Translations under genes and position numbers: made by a program
NCBI GenBank assembly: GCA_036637375.1
Contig: JAVWMQ010000002.1
Coordinates: 1 to 64,000, forward strand
Origin: JAVWMQ01 sp036637375
GTDB lineage: Bacteria > Bacillota > Clostridia > Peptostreptococcales > Anaerovoracaceae
Direction: 5' to 3'
Length of the DNA: 64,000 nt
Notes under the pieces: model-generated
Databases searched by the model: none
Seen by the model: only the letters and a program-made list of their open reading frames with translations
Told to the model about the DNA's origin: nothing
Part shown: positions 8,218 to 17,791 of the stretch, in pieces
How the letters are laid out: each line of letters opens with the position of its first letter
Position numbering within the stretch: the stretch's first letter is position 1

Positions 8218-11136
8218 TTACTCATTAGCTTTCATAGATTCAACCATATCTATTGATTTAATCCTCTTTTTCATAATTACGTTTACCAACAATGTAAATC
8301 CTACAGTAATAATAGCAGAATAAACAAAGCTTAATGGTTCAATAGTTCTCCCAAACATTATTCCTCCGACCTCAGCTGTTTTAATTACAAACTGATGAAG
8401 CGCAATGCCTACTGGAATACCAAACACAATGCCAATGTAACTCAACAAATTTATCTCTCTAAAAACATATGAATCAACTTCTTTTTCATAAAATCCAAGA
8501 ACCTTAATAGTTGCTAACTCTTTTTTTCTTTCACATATATTTACATTTGTTAAATTGTATAAAACAATAACAGCAAGACCCCCTGCAGCCAATATCAATA
8601 CAAGTACAATGTAATTAATATTTTTTACAGAATCCTCAAATGTATTTTTTATATTTTCCGATGCCATAACATAGTTTACATCTTTTTGTTTCAATAAATA
8701 TGTTGATATATCTTCATTACTGTTTTTTTCTTTAAAATTACCCTTAGCAAGCATTATATTATATTTTGGCGAAACTTTAAAGACATTTTTATACATATTT
8801 GGTGACATATAAATATAACTTGACACATAATTTTCTGAAATCCCAGATACAACTAAATTTTTTGCTTGCCCATTTAAGTCCAACTCAACTTTATCCCCTA
8901 TTTTGATTCCGAGACTTTCACAAACTTTTTCTGTAACAATAACAGAATCGTCAGTTATTGTTAACTCTGCGCCTGTTTTTCGCTCTCTTAAATCAACATA
9001 TTTCTCAAGAGTTCTTGTATCTTCTGGTACAAAAATTGAAATGTCCTCTTCTCCTTGATCAGTCTTTATTTCTGCTGATTTTTCTTGAGCAATACTATAA
9101 TTTGCTATATATTTATCAGATGGTTTAAACTCATCATTTTTTAGTAAAACGAAAAAATCGTATTTATAAATGCTATCATATTGAAGTTTTACAATATCAC
9201 TGATTGAATCTTTAACACCAAAACCTGTTACAAGTAGTGCAAAACAACCTGCAACACCTATTATTGTCATCAAAAATCTTTTTTTGTATCTGAATAGATT
9301 TCTTAACGTAACCTTTCTTGTAAACTTTAACCTTGACCATATCGGAGTTAGTCTCTCAAGTAAAATCCTCTTCCCTGCCACTGGAGCCTTTGGAAGAAGT
9401 AGTACTGCTGGCTTTTCCTTTAGTTCATGCTGACACGCAATATGTGTTGTCCCTAAGATACATATTGTAATCAATACACTAACAATTACTGCAATTTGCC
9501 ATATAAATTCAACTTTTGTCGGTGGTAAAGTATACATCATTCCATACGCATTACTTATCACCTTAGGAAAAACAACAAATCCGATGCTAAGACCAATAAT
9601 ACACCCTATGATTGTTGCAATTAAACCATAAGCTAGATAATAGTTTTTTATTGAACGATTGCTATATCCTAATGACTTCAATACACCTATTTGCCCTCTT
9701 TCCTCTTCTACCATTCTAGTCATGGTTGTAAGCGCAACTAATGCTGCAACTAAAAAGAAAAATATCGGGAACAGTTTTGATATAGCTCTAACCTTATCAA
9801 CGTCATCTTCAAATGCAGATATACACAAATTATCTAGTCTATCATTAACAATCCATTTTGCATTTTTAATTTCTTTTATTTTCTCTTTACCTTCTTCAAT
9901 TTTCTTTTCTGCCTTACTAAATTCTTTTTGCGCTTTAACCCTATTTATCTCGTAGGTTTTAAAACCTTCACCTAACTTCTCTTTATTCTGATTTACAATC
10001 TGACTTTGAAGAGCTAATTTTCTTTCATTTACCTTTATTACTTTTTTAGCTTTTGCAATCTGAGTTCTTCCACTATCATAAGCTTTAACTTGCATTTTCA
10101 TTTCATCACTGATAGGGGTACCGCTATTAATCAAACTTTTAATCTTATCAATTTGTGGTTTTATCTCATCTAATTGATTTTCTTTTTTATTGATATTTAG
10201 AGTCTGAATTTTTAGCTGATTTTTTGCAGCTGCAATGCTCTTTGACGCCTCTTCAATATTAGCTTTATTTTTATCAAGTTCTAATTTTGAATCTGCCAAT
10301 TTCCGAATTGTTTCTCTTTTGCTTTTGTGAAATTTAGCCGACTGTTTTTTTAATTTTTCCATTTGAGTATTTTTAATTTTGTCAGTTCTAATCTCACTTC
10401 TCTTGTTTCCTACTAATTTAATTTCACTTACTATCTTTGAAGTTTCTCTTTTGTACTCTTTTGTATAACAATTATTATCCTCAGGTTTCTCCATTGTTGC
10501 ATACATCGCAGTATATATTTTTCTATCCTTTTGTGGTTTTATATACATTCCAAGAGTAATCTTACCTGAACCAATATCTGTAACATCTGCTAGTTCTGAA
10601 ATATATAATGATGACTTAACAATGCCTACCGTTGTAAAAGTTTTATCTTTTTCCTTATCATGATACTTTAATCCAATTTTGCCTTTATATGCATACATAT
10701 TTGGAACTTCTACCACACATTCATTTTGTTTCTTTGGCATTCTCCCCTCTATTAGTTTAAGCTTATTTATATCATTCTTCACTTCACCATCGCTGAAATC
10801 TAATTCCATCACTCGTGTTGTTAAGTTTTCATCATTAGTGTCTTTAAACATACTATCATATTGATATATTAGTCCAACATCCTTTATACCATCAATATCT
10901 TTAACTTCTTTGGCATCTTCTCTAGTAAGCCCCATAGTTCCACGCACCAAAAAATCATAGGTATTTAACCTATTAAAATATGAATTTGCACTATTAATCA
11001 TATCTGGTGCTGTAGCCGTTAGACCCGCCAAAAACCCTGCTCCAAGGGCAACTATACTAACAATAGATAAAAAGCGGCTCAAACTCTTTTTTATGCCTCT
11101 TTTGGACATCTTAAAGTAGGATTTATTCACTACCAC
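8218..11136 (-). CDS. ABC transporter permease, FtsX/MacB type, with long coiled coil
   Basis: A 972-residue permease with two FtsX-type membrane domains. TM1 lies at about residues 18-40. A large extracytoplasmic region follows, with a charged helical stretch (roughly residues 250-430) rich in Lys, Glu and Gln that looks like a coiled coil. Three TM segments form the first FtsX core, a second short external domain begins after about residue 625, and the last FtsX core ends the protein. This layout fits DUF/FtsX exporters that couple ATP hydrolysis to extracytoplasmic work or lipid/peptide export. The gene overlaps the ATPase gene by 7 nt. Two in-frame GTG codons (11136 and 11130) compete as start. 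Substrate unknown. Confidence 0.9.
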   Translation of the reverse strand: MVVNKSYFKMSKRGIKKSLSRFLSIVSIVALGAGFLAGLTATAPDMINSANSYFNRLNTYDFLVRGTMGLTREDAKEVKDIDGIKDVGLIYQYDSMFKDTNDENLTTRVMELDFSDGEVKNDINKLKLIEGRMPKKQNECVVEVPNMYAYKGKIGLKYHDKEKDKTFTTVGIVKSSLYISELADVTDIGSGKITLGMYIKPQKDRKIYTAMYATMEKPEDNNCYTKEYKRETSKIVSEIKLVGNKRSEIRTDKIKNTQMEKLKKQSAKFHKSKRETIRKLADSKLELDKNKANIEEASKSIAAAKNQLKIQTLNINKKENQLDEIKPQIDKIKSLINSGTPISDEMKMQVKAYDSGRTQIAKAKKVIKVNERKLALQSQIVNQNKEKLGEGFKTYEINRVKAQKEFSKAEKKIEEGKEKIKEIKNAKWIVNDRLDNLCISAFEDDVDKVRAISKLFPIFFFLVAALVALTTMTRMVEEERGQIGVLKSLGYSNRSIKNYYLAYGLIATIIGCIIGLSIGFVVFPKVISNAYGMMYTLPPTKVEFIWQIAVIVSVLITICILGTTHIACQHELKEKPAVLLLPKAPVAGKRILLERLTPIWSRLKFTRKVTLRNLFRYKKRFLMTIIGVAGCFALLVTGFGVKDSISDIVKLQYDSIYKYDFFVLLKNDEFKPSDKYIANYSIAQEKSAEIKTDQGEEDISIFVPEDTRTLEKYVDLRERKTGAELTITDDSVIVTEKVCESLGIKIGDKVELDLNGQAKNLVVSGISENYVSSYIYMSPNMYKNVFKVSPKYNIMLAKGNFKEKNSNEDISTYLLKQKDVNYVMASENIKNTFEDSVKNINYIVLVLILAAGGLAVIVLYNLTNVNICERKKELATIKVLGFYEKEVDSYVFREINLLSYIGIVFGIPVGIALHQFVIKTAEVGGIMFGRTIEPLSFVYSAIITVGFTLLVNVIMKKRIKSIDMVESMKANE

Positions 11137-11831
11137 TCAATCCTTTCTATCGGTGTTGGATTTTCATTTACTTCCATATTTATAGCTTTACCATTTTTGA
11201 TAAAAATAACTCTATCCGCCATAGGCTTAATTGCCTGATTGTGTGTTATTACAATTACAGTTTTTCCAGTTTCTTTGCAAGTATCATATAACAACTTCAA
11301 AATTATTTTGCCTGTATTATAATCTAAGGCACCTGTAGGCTCATCACAAAGTAAAATCTTTGGATTCTTTGCCAAAGCTCTTGCAATCGAAACTCTTTGT
11401 TGTTCTCCGCCACTTAATTGTGCAGGGAAATTGTTCAATCTATGAGATAATCCAACATTTTTTAAAACCTCAACACAGTTTAATGGATTTTTGCTAATTT
11501 CTGATGCAAGTTCAACATTCTCAAGTGCAGTTAAATTTTGTACTAAATTATAAAATTGAAAAACAAAACCCACATCATGTCTTCTATATGATGTGAGTTC
11601 CTTTTCTTTAAAACCATTTATATTTATTCCATCTAAAGAAACGATTCCTTGATCACATGAATCCATTCCTCCTAATATATTTAATAATGTAGTTTTGCCT
11701 GCCCCTGACGGACCTACAATTACACAAAACTCTCCTTTTTTTATTTCCAAATTCAAGTTATCTAATGCTGCAATTCTTTCATTGCCCATCTTGTAAAACT
11801 TGCAAACATCTTTAAAAAAAACATAACTCAT
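11130..11831 (-). CDS. ABC transporter ATP-binding protein (MacB/LolD type)
   Basis: A 233-residue ATPase partner of the FtsX-type permease. Walker A is GPSGAGKTTLLN, the Q-loop region is FVFQFYNLV, the signature is LSGGEQQRVSIARAL, Walker B is ILLCDEPTGALD and the switch His is in VITHN. The PTGALD form is typical of the LolD/MacB subfamily. I start at the ATG preceded by GAGAGGTG; an in-frame TTG five codons upstream overlaps that ribosome-binding site. There is no adjacent two-component system, so regulation by a peptide sensor is not indicated. Confidence 0.95.
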   Translation of the reverse strand: MSYVFFKDVCKFYKMGNERIAALDNLNLEIKKGEFCVIVGPSGAGKTTLLNILGGMDSCDQGIVSLDGININGFKEKELTSYRRHDVGFVFQFYNLVQNLTALENVELASEISKNPLNCVEVLKNVGLSHRLNNFPAQLSGGEQQRVSIARALAKNPKILLCDEPTGALDYNTGKIILKLLYDTCKETGKTVIVITHNQAIKPMADRVIFIKNGKAINMEVNENPTPIERIEW

Positions 11832-11897
11832 AATAACACCTCTCAATAAATTAATTATAAGGTGTACTTGGTTTTAATGCAACATTTCTATAAAAAT

Positions 11898-12545
11898 TTA
11901 AATGTACATGACAGCCATAAAATGAAATAATGATCCGAACATTATAAATACATGGAAAATCTCATGGAAACCAAACTTCTTAAAGAAATTTGGCTTCTTT
12001 AAAATATACATTACTGCTCCTGTAGTATATGAAATTCCGCCAATTACAAGAAAAATTATGCACATACTTGGCAATGCCTTAAGTGATTTAATATCAAAAA
12101 TAATTGCCCATCCCATCAAAATATAGATTGATGTGTAAAGCCATCTTGGCGCATTCATCCAAAATACTTTTACTATTATTCCTACTATTGCAAATCCCCA
12201 CATAATTCCTAAATAGATGTAGCTCTTTGGATAAGGCATCCCATTAAATAGTATTGGGGTGTATGAGCCTGCTATCAAAACATAAATCATAGAATGATCT
12301 AACTTTCTCAGTCTTAAATATGTTGCAGGCTCTGCATTGGAATAATGATAAATTGCACTACATGAATAAAGTGCAATTAATGAAATAGCAAAAACAATAA
12401 ACGATATTGCCCTTCCAGTTTCCTCTTGTCTTAATAACAAATGACTTATTATTATATAGACTGTTCCTACAACAGCCAAAATAGCTCCAATAAAGTGGGT
12501 TTTAAAACTCCACTCATCACGTGGGTTTCCTAATAACTTTTCCAT
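11898..12545 (-). CDS. Hemolysin III / PAQR family membrane protein
   Basis: A 215-residue protein with seven hydrophobic segments. Signature parts are the N-terminal DEWSFKTHFIGAILA, SAIYHYSNAEP near residue 80, LRKLDHSMIYVLIAGSYTP near residue 95 and the C-terminal GFHEIFHVFIMFGSLFHFMAV. The conserved Ser, Asp and His residues match the putative zinc site of PAQR proteins. Family members are annotated as hemolysin III, although hydrolase or membrane-lipid roles are more likely. I start at the ATG with GGAGG; a longer reading frame upstream lacks a ribosome-binding site. Confidence 0.93.
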   Translation of the reverse strand: MEKLLGNPRDEWSFKTHFIGAILAVVGTVYIIISHLLLRQEETGRAISFIVFAISLIALYSCSAIYHYSNAEPATYLRLRKLDHSMIYVLIAGSYTPILFNGMPYPKSYIYLGIMWGFAIVGIIVKVFWMNAPRWLYTSIYILMGWAIIFDIKSLKALPSMCIIFLVIGGISYTTGAVMYILKKPNFFKKFGFHEIFHVFIMFGSLFHFMAVMYI

Positions 12546-12647
12546 AATTCCTCCAAATCTAGTTTTATACGTCTTTTTTCTGTTTCTTAACATTCTTAAA
12601 TGTAGTTTTCATTATTATATTACCTAATATTCGTATTGTCAACAGTG

Positions 12648-12676
12648 TTTACAAATATTCTATTTTAATATATACT
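12648..12676 (+). promoter_or_regulatory. Promoter of the DUF1836-carboxypeptidase operon
   Basis: TTTACA (12648-12653), a 17-nt spacer and TATACT (12671-12676) lie 48 nt before the DUF1836 start codon. Confidence 0.75.
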
Positions 12677-12723
12677 GAACAGACAACATTTTATAAACGA
12701 AAGGTATTAAATAAGGTAAAACT

Positions 12724-13239
12724 ATGAATAATAAAAGAATAAACGATTTTAAAGATATGCTCAACAGGGAGCGTCCAGAGCAATGGGACAGAATCCCAAA
12801 TATTGATCTATATATGGATCAAGTAATATTTTATATGGAAAGACAACATCTTGGATTAAAATTTGATGAGACATTAACATCGTCTATGGTTAATAATTAC
12901 GCTAAACAAGGTTTATTGCCTCGTGCTACAGGCAAAAAATATAACCGAGAGCATATTGCCCATTTAACAGCAATATGTTTACTAAAACAAGTTATTTCTG
13001 TTACAGAAACAAAAGCTTTACTTAATTCTCAACTAGAAGACCTAGATATATCTTCTTTTTATGAAAAATATACTAATTATCTTGACAAAGAAATGATAAA
13101 TGTGGATACTCTAATAGGAAGTAATAGTTCAATTGAAGAGCTAAGTGATTTAGCTCTAAAACTTGCTATTTCAAGTTACACAAACAAACTTGCCTGTGAG
13201 TGTATACTTAAATCAATACAAAAGGAAGATGAGGATTAA
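12724..13239 (+). CDS. DUF1836 domain protein
   Basis: A 171-residue soluble protein of the DUF1836 family, recognised from the region around DLYMDQVIFYMERQHLG, the helix-turn-like LTSSMVNNYAKQGLLPR and YNREHIAHLTAICLLKQV. The central segment resembles a MerR-like winged helix (turn plus recognition helix, then Y-x-R-E-H-I), so DNA binding is plausible but not shown. The stop is 2 nt before the TTG start of the D,D-carboxypeptidase, which suggests a shared transcript and possible regulation of that gene. Confidence 0.85.
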   Translation: MNNKRINDFKDMLNRERPEQWDRIPNIDLYMDQVIFYMERQHLGLKFDETLTSSMVNNYAKQGLLPRATGKKYNREHIAHLTAICLLKQVISVTETKALLNSQLEDLDISSFYEKYTNYLDKEMINVDTLIGSNSSIEELSDLALKLAISSYTNKLACECILKSIQKEDED

Positions 13240-13241
13240 TT

Positions 13242-14561
13242 TTGTCAAAAAACTTACAAAAGAAAATATCAAATATATTAATAATACTACTGCTACTTAT
13301 GTGCTTTACGGCAACCGGATATGCAAAATCCACAGGAAAAGAAACTTTGCCAAGTTTACCTAAAACAAGTAGCCGTTCAGTTGTTGTTTTAAATGCAAAA
13401 AATGGAAACATTCTGTATTCAAAAGATGGCGATATGACTATATATCCAGCAAGCACAGGTAAAGTCCTTACTGCTATAGTTGCTATTGAAAACGCTAAAC
13501 TGGATGAAGTTATTACAGTTTCTGCTAATGCATTAAAGGGACAAGAAAAAGGTGGAGCCCATATAGCTCTAGAAGCTGGTGAAAAAATAACAATGAAAGA
13601 TGCTCTATACGGTTTACTTCTAGCCTCTGGTAATGATTGTGCAATTGCTATAGCAGAACATATTTCTGGTTCCGAAAAAGAATTCGCTAAATTAATGAAC
13701 AAAAAAGCAGATGAACTAAATTTAATTAACTCTCATTTTGTAACTTCAAGTGGATTATATGATAAAAATCATTTCTCTTGTGCCGCAGATCTTGCAACAA
13801 TAACAAATTATGCAATTAAAAATCCAGATTTTCTTAAAATCTTTGGTAGTCTAAAGCATGTTATCAAACCGTCAAACAAAGATAAAGAAAAAAAAGTATT
13901 ATACAATAGTCATAGAATGTTAAAGTTTAAAAGTTATGAATATGATGGTGTTATTGGTGGGAAACGTGGATATATTACAGAATCAAGATTTAACCTAATT
14001 ACATATGCAAAACGTGGAGAAATCGAATTAATATGCGTAACAGGCAAAGGTGATTCTCAAGAGGACAATTTAAAAGATACAACTAAACTATTTGATTATT
14101 ATTTTGACAATTACAAGAGTATTAATATTGGAAACAAAATTAACGGTAAAGAAATAAGTGAAATATTAAAAACCAAGGGCTATCTGCTTAGTCGCTCGGA
14201 GACAAATACTGATACTATAACATCTTTATTACCTAAAAATAAGGATGTTTCAGACTTAACGTTTAGTTTCACAGCCTATACTGATGTTAATTATCCTATT
14301 TCTAAAGGCACTATTATTGGTGAAATAACAATGCTTTGCGACAATAAATCTATTAGTTCAGTACCTCTTTATGCAGCATCTGATATTATGTCTCCAAAAG
14401 CAAGTCAATTTAGACTAATAATTATTTCTAGCATAATTTTAATTTTACTATTAATACTACTATTTATTTCAGTATTGTATTTGCGTAAAAGTCAACGCAA
14501 AAAAAGAGAAATTGTGAACAAACGCATTCAGCGTAGATATAATAAACATAATTCCAAATAA
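13242..14561 (+). CDS. D-alanyl-D-alanine carboxypeptidase (S11 family)
   Basis: Trims the terminal D-Ala of peptidoglycan stem peptides outside the membrane. A signal peptide spans about residues 1-28. The catalytic SxxK is S71-T-G-K74 in the context YPASTGKVLT; the second motif is SGN in LLASGNDCA. The third motif, normally KTG, reads KRG in GGKRGYIT, which is unusual. A C-terminal TM helix (about residues 395-420) followed by Lys/Arg residues would anchor the protein. The start is TTG, chosen because it preserves the signal peptide and has GAGG upstream. A strong terminator follows. Confidence 0.93.
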   Translation: MSKNLQKKISNILIILLLLMCFTATGYAKSTGKETLPSLPKTSSRSVVVLNAKNGNILYSKDGDMTIYPASTGKVLTAIVAIENAKLDEVITVSANALKGQEKGGAHIALEAGEKITMKDALYGLLLASGNDCAIAIAEHISGSEKEFAKLMNKKADELNLINSHFVTSSGLYDKNHFSCAADLATITNYAIKNPDFLKIFGSLKHVIKPSNKDKEKKVLYNSHRMLKFKSYEYDGVIGGKRGYITESRFNLITYAKRGEIELICVTGKGDSQEDNLKDTTKLFDYYFDNYKSINIGNKINGKEISEILKTKGYLLSRSETNTDTITSLLPKNKDVSDLTFSFTAYTDVNYPISKGTIIGEITMLCDNKSISSVPLYAASDIMSPKASQFRLIIISSIILILLLILLFISVLYLRKSQRKKREIVNKRIQRRYNKHNSK

Positions 14562-14568
14562 AATAAGT

Positions 14569-14612
14569 CCCTATAATTGTCATAGTTAAACAATTATAGG
14601 GCTTTATTTTAT
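14569..14612. terminator. Bidirectional terminator
   Basis: Perfect 12-bp arms CCCTATAATTGT (14569-14580) and ACAATTATAGGG (14590-14601) are flanked by T-rich sequence on the plus side and A-rich sequence on the other. It separates the plus-strand carboxypeptidase from the convergent ion-channel gene. Confidence 0.85.
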
Positions 14613-15052
14613 TTATGAAGGCATCTCTTATCCATAGATTTAATTCTCTCAGATAATGCCTGTAATTCCATTTTAGATAGTTCTGGTAAATTTTCCAATT
14701 GATCAAAAAACTCTGTAACACTTTCATTTTCAACTGCTTTTATGATTTCCATATAATAACTAACTATAATGGCTGGGATCATACCTATTAAAAGTAATGA
14801 GTACAGTGAAATAAATACGGAAAGTATCCTACCACTAAAAGTTATTGGCACAAAATCTCCAAGACCTACAGTAACCCCCATTGTATAACAATACCAAAGA
14901 GAATCTCCGTATGTTTTTATGTTTGGTTCGGCAAACATCATTAATCCGGCAACAACACATAGTGTTATAACATACCCTATTACTATTTTATCTGCTCGAG
15001 TCCTTTTTAAGATTTTCCACAACATCTTTAAGCGTCTTACCCTTTGTTTCAT
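14609..15052 (-). CDS. Two-TM potassium channel-like protein
   Basis: A 147-residue protein with TM1 (about residues 22-40), a pore helix (SLWYCYTMGV), the filter TVGLGD (residues 61-66) and TM2 (about 70-95), then a helical cytoplasmic tail. This is the KcsA-like pore layout. The usual filter is TVGYGD; here Leu replaces Tyr64. I start at the ATG with AGGAG, because an upstream in-frame ATG lies inside the RNA element immediately behind panC. There is no RCK/TrkA-N domain, so gating is not predicted. Confidence 0.85.
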   Translation of the reverse strand: MKQRVRRLKMLWKILKRTRADKIVIGYVITLCVVAGLMMFAEPNIKTYGDSLWYCYTMGVTVGLGDFVPITFSGRILSVFISLYSLLLIGMIPAIIVSYYMEIIKAVENESVTEFFDQLENLPELSKMELQALSERIKSMDKRCLHK

Positions 15053-15074
15053 ACCTCTTCTCCTACTTTTTTGC

Positions 15075-15256
15075 AAAAAAAATCCCAAAATGCCGTTAGG
15101 TCGCATAATTCACGCCCTTCAGTTTCTCAAAGGGTGGGTGTTCTCTCACCTGCCTCTGTCTTCCATTCAAAGATGGCTTGACATAATCAAAATGAATACG
15201 AACCCCAAATTAATGTTGTAGGTTGAATTAAGCTTCCAAGACGTACACCCCAGGAT
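15075..15256 (-). ncRNA. ssrS: Probable 6S RNA
   Basis: A stretch of about 182 nt richer in G+C than its surroundings, without a coding signal. The 5' segment ATCCTGGGGTGT can pair with the 3' segment GGCATTTTGGGAT over 12 positions, many of them G-U. The 3' arm is followed by a run of seven T, as in a terminator. Internal hairpins are visible (CCAT..ATGG, GGTG..CACC, CCCTT..AAGGG). Length, closing stem and the TTCAACCTACAAC segment on the 5' side fit my recollection of Firmicute 6S RNAs, which bind sigma-A RNA polymerase. It begins 5 nt after the panC stop. A covariance search is needed to settle the family. Confidence 0.6.
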
Positions 15257-15261
15257 AAAAT

Positions 15262-16104
15262 TTACTTAATAATAAAATTGTCTATTAGTCGAACCTTACC
15301 AATCCTAACTGCGATAGCCATTAAAAAAGGTTTATCTAATGTTAAAATCGTTTGTGCATTATTCCAGTCAACAGCTTCTACATATTCTACTTCTGCCATT
15401 GGTTCTGTGTTAATTATATCACGAATATAGGCTTTTAAGGTAGTAGAATTTCGCTCCCCTGCAAAAAATTTTTCTTTTCCTGCAGTTAATGCTTTATTTA
15501 GTATTAAAGCAGCCTTACGCTGACTCTCGTCTAAATATGCATTTCGAGAACTCTTTGCTAAACCATCTGGCTCTCTAATAATTTCTCCGCCTATAATTTC
15601 TACACCAAAGTTAAGGTCTTTAACCATTCTTTTAATAACTAATAGTTGCTGTGCATCTTTTTCACCAAAATATGCTTTATCTGGCCTTACTATATTAAAT
15701 AGTTTACCAACAACAGTACATACGCCTTTGTAGAATACAGGTCTACTTGCCCCACACAATGTTTCAGTTACCTTACTCATATTAATATATGAGCAAAACC
15801 CATCATCATACATTTCACTTACATCAGGATGAAAAATAAGATCTATGCCTAGATTCTCACACATCTCTTTATCTCTTTGAAAATCTCTTGGATATGTGCC
15901 AAGGTCTTCTGTTGGTCCAAATTGCATTGGATTCACAAAAATGCTTGCAACTGTTTTATCATTTCCATTAATAGATTTTTGCATTAGGCTCATATGTCCT
16001 TCATGTAAATAACCCATAGTAGGTACAAACCCAATTGTTAACCCATCTTTTCTCCATTGCCCAACTATATCTCTTACTTCATCTACTGTAGTTACAATCT
16101 TCAT
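15262..16104 (-). CDS. panC: Pantoate--beta-alanine ligase
   Basis: Joins pantoate and beta-alanine with ATP to make pantothenate. The nucleotide motif is FVPTMGYLHEGHMSL near residue 26 (HxGH form), followed by SIFVNPMQFGPTEDL, the KDAQQLLVIKRM segment and SSRNAYL. Its 280 residues are standard. GGAGG precedes the ATG, 15 nt after panB on the same strand. It is the last protein gene of a panG-panB-panC operon; panD is not in the window, so beta-alanine must come from elsewhere. Confidence 0.97.
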   Translation of the reverse strand: MKIVTTVDEVRDIVGQWRKDGLTIGFVPTMGYLHEGHMSLMQKSINGNDKTVASIFVNPMQFGPTEDLGTYPRDFQRDKEMCENLGIDLIFHPDVSEMYDDGFCSYINMSKVTETLCGASRPVFYKGVCTVVGKLFNIVRPDKAYFGEKDAQQLLVIKRMVKDLNFGVEIIGGEIIREPDGLAKSSRNAYLDESQRKAALILNKALTAGKEKFFAGERNSTTLKAYIRDIINTEPMAEVEYVEAVDWNNAQTILTLDKPFLMAIAVRIGKVRLIDNFIIK

Positions 16105-16119
16105 ATCTTTCCTCCATTA

Positions 16120-16947
16120 TTAATATAGCTTACCAACAATTTCGTCATCTATCTTAAAAGTATGTTCTTCACTAGGAAAACTTCCGCAATTGACATCTTC
16201 AATATATTCTGCAACAGCTTCCTTAACAATATCACCAATTTGTGCATATTTTTTGACAAATTTAGGTGTAAATCCATCAAACATACCTAACATATCTTGA
16301 TAAACCAATACTTGTGAGTCACATTCATTTCCAGCGCCAATTCCAACTGTAGGAATTCCAATTGATTGTGTAATTTTTGCCGCTAATTTCGCTGGTACAC
16401 ATTCAAGAACTACTGCAAATGCCCCTGCTTCCTCAACAGCCCTTGCATCATCTAGAAGCTTTTGTGCCGCTTCTTCACTTTTTCCTTGAACTTTAAACCC
16501 TCCAAAAGCATTTACAGATTGAGGTGTTAACCCAATATGTGCAACAACTGGAATAGAGGCGTCTACGATTGCCTTAATCTGTTCTGTCACTGTCGCTCCA
16601 CCTTCAAGTTTTACGGCATGTGCCCCTGTTTCTTTGATTAATCTGCCTGCATTAAATACAGCATCATAAACAGAAGTTTGATATGACATAAATGGCATAT
16701 CTGCAATAACTAACGCATTTTTTGCACCTTTAACTACAGCTTTTGTATGATGAATCATATCTTCCATAGTTACAGGTAGTGTGTTTTCATAGCCAAGGCT
16801 TACCATTCCAAGTGAATCGCCTACTAGAATTGAATTAATTCCTGCATCATCAAAAATCTTAGCAAAGGAATAATCATATGCCGTTATCATAGTTGTCTTT
16901 TTACCTTCAATTTTTGCATTTTTAAATGTTACTGGTGTATTCTTCAT
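16120..16947 (-). CDS. panB: 3-methyl-2-oxobutanoate hydroxymethyltransferase
   Basis: Transfers a hydroxymethyl group from methylene-tetrahydrofolate to alpha-ketoisovalerate, giving ketopantoate. Characteristic parts are [26 protein letters not shown] (metal-binding Asp), [25 protein letters not shown] and [20 protein letters not shown]. The 275-residue length is typical. The gene overlaps the 3' end of panG by 26 nt and has GGAGGG before its ATG, which indicates coupled translation. Confidence 0.97.
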   Translation of the reverse strand: MKNTPVTFKNAKIEGKKTTMITAYDYSFAKIFDDAGINSILVGDSLGMVSLGYENTLPVTMEDMIHHTKAVVKGAKNALVIADMPFMSYQTSVYDAVFNAGRLIKETGAHAVKLEGGATVTEQIKAIVDASIPVVAHIGLTPQSVNAFGGFKVQGKSEEAAQKLLDDARAVEEAGAFAVVLECVPAKLAAKITQSIGIPTVGIGAGNECDSQVLVYQDMLGMFDGFTPKFVKKYAQIGDIVKEAVAEYIEDVNCGSFPSEEHTFKIDDEIVGKLY

Positions 16948-17791
16948 TTTTTCCCTCCAACAAATCCTTTAGTTCATTATAATTTCTGTTTATATTTTTG
17001 ACTTCTGCCAATTTTATCAATCGTTTCGACAATAATCTGTATATTTCTCTATCATCCTCTTTTAATGATTTTAGATGACTTACTACAGTATTAACATCAC
17101 ACCTTTCAACAGGCCCTGTTAATGCTCGACTTGTTCCTAGTTTACATATACTTTCAACATTGGCTGTTATCAATGGATTTAACATTATATAAGCATCGTC
17201 TTCTTTAAATCCGCATTCCATTAACATATCAATTGCCATTTGACAAATTGAAACAATTAAATTACTTGCTACAGCAGTTGCTCCATGGTACTTACTTTTA
17301 TATTCAGGAGAAATTATTCCAACTTTGTTTCCCATTCCTTCCAAAATATTTTTTATTGTAATTACACCAATGTCATCCCCTTCTAATGTAAAAAATGTGG
17401 TATTTAATTTGCAATAGCTTTCATGATCTGCACTCATTGCTTGAACCGGATGCACAGAACAGTAAGTAGCTCCTTTAAATTTCAAAGGTTTCATGGTTTC
17501 TGATGATTTTGCCCCACTGCAATGACATATAATTTTGCCTTGAATATTAAATTTTAAAAGTTCATTAATTATTTCATCTATAGTTCCATCTGGAGTAGTT
17601 ATAAAGATAATATCACTGTTTTTAACTAATTCTTCACAACTAAAAAAGGCGGTTTTGTTAACATAACTCGCCGCCTTTATTGCATGGTTTAAGGTTTTAC
17701 TGTAATATCCACTAACATAAATATTATTCGCTTCAAAATATCGACCAAGAGAGACACCTGTCTTCCCGGCTCCAATAAATCCTATTTTCAT
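16922..17791 (-). CDS. panG: Rossmann-like DUF2520 protein, probable ketopantoate reductase PanG
   Basis: A 289-residue NAD(P)-binding protein. The dinucleotide loop GFIGAGKTG opens the protein, FITTPDGTI closes the cofactor domain, and a helical DUF2520 domain follows ([31 protein letters not shown]). Homologs in Francisella (PanG), Enterococcus and Clostridioides difficile have been described as a third class of ketopantoate reductase. Placement directly before panB and panC, with no panE or ilvC in the window, fits reduction of ketopantoate to pantoate here. The ATG follows a perfect AAAGGAGG. The PanG assignment is by family and context. Confidence 0.8.
   Translation of the reverse strand: MKIGFIGAGKTGVSLGRYFEANNIYVSGYYSKTLNHAIKAASYVNKTAFFSCEELVKNSDIIFITTPDGTIDEIINELLKFNIQGKIICHCSGAKSSETMKPLKFKGATYCSVHPVQAMSADHESYCKLNTTFFTLEGDDIGVITIKNILEGMGNKVGIISPEYKSKYHGATAVASNLIVSICQMAIDMLMECGFKEDDAYIMLNPLITANVESICKLGTSRALTGPVERCDVNTVVSHLKSLKEDDREIYRLLSKRLIKLAEVKNINRNYNELKDLLEGKNEEYTSNI

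Noticed and set aside
14464..14733. 89-codon minus-strand frame across the terminator and the K+ channel tail
   Set aside because: It runs through the bidirectional terminator and out of frame with the channel gene; no start signal.
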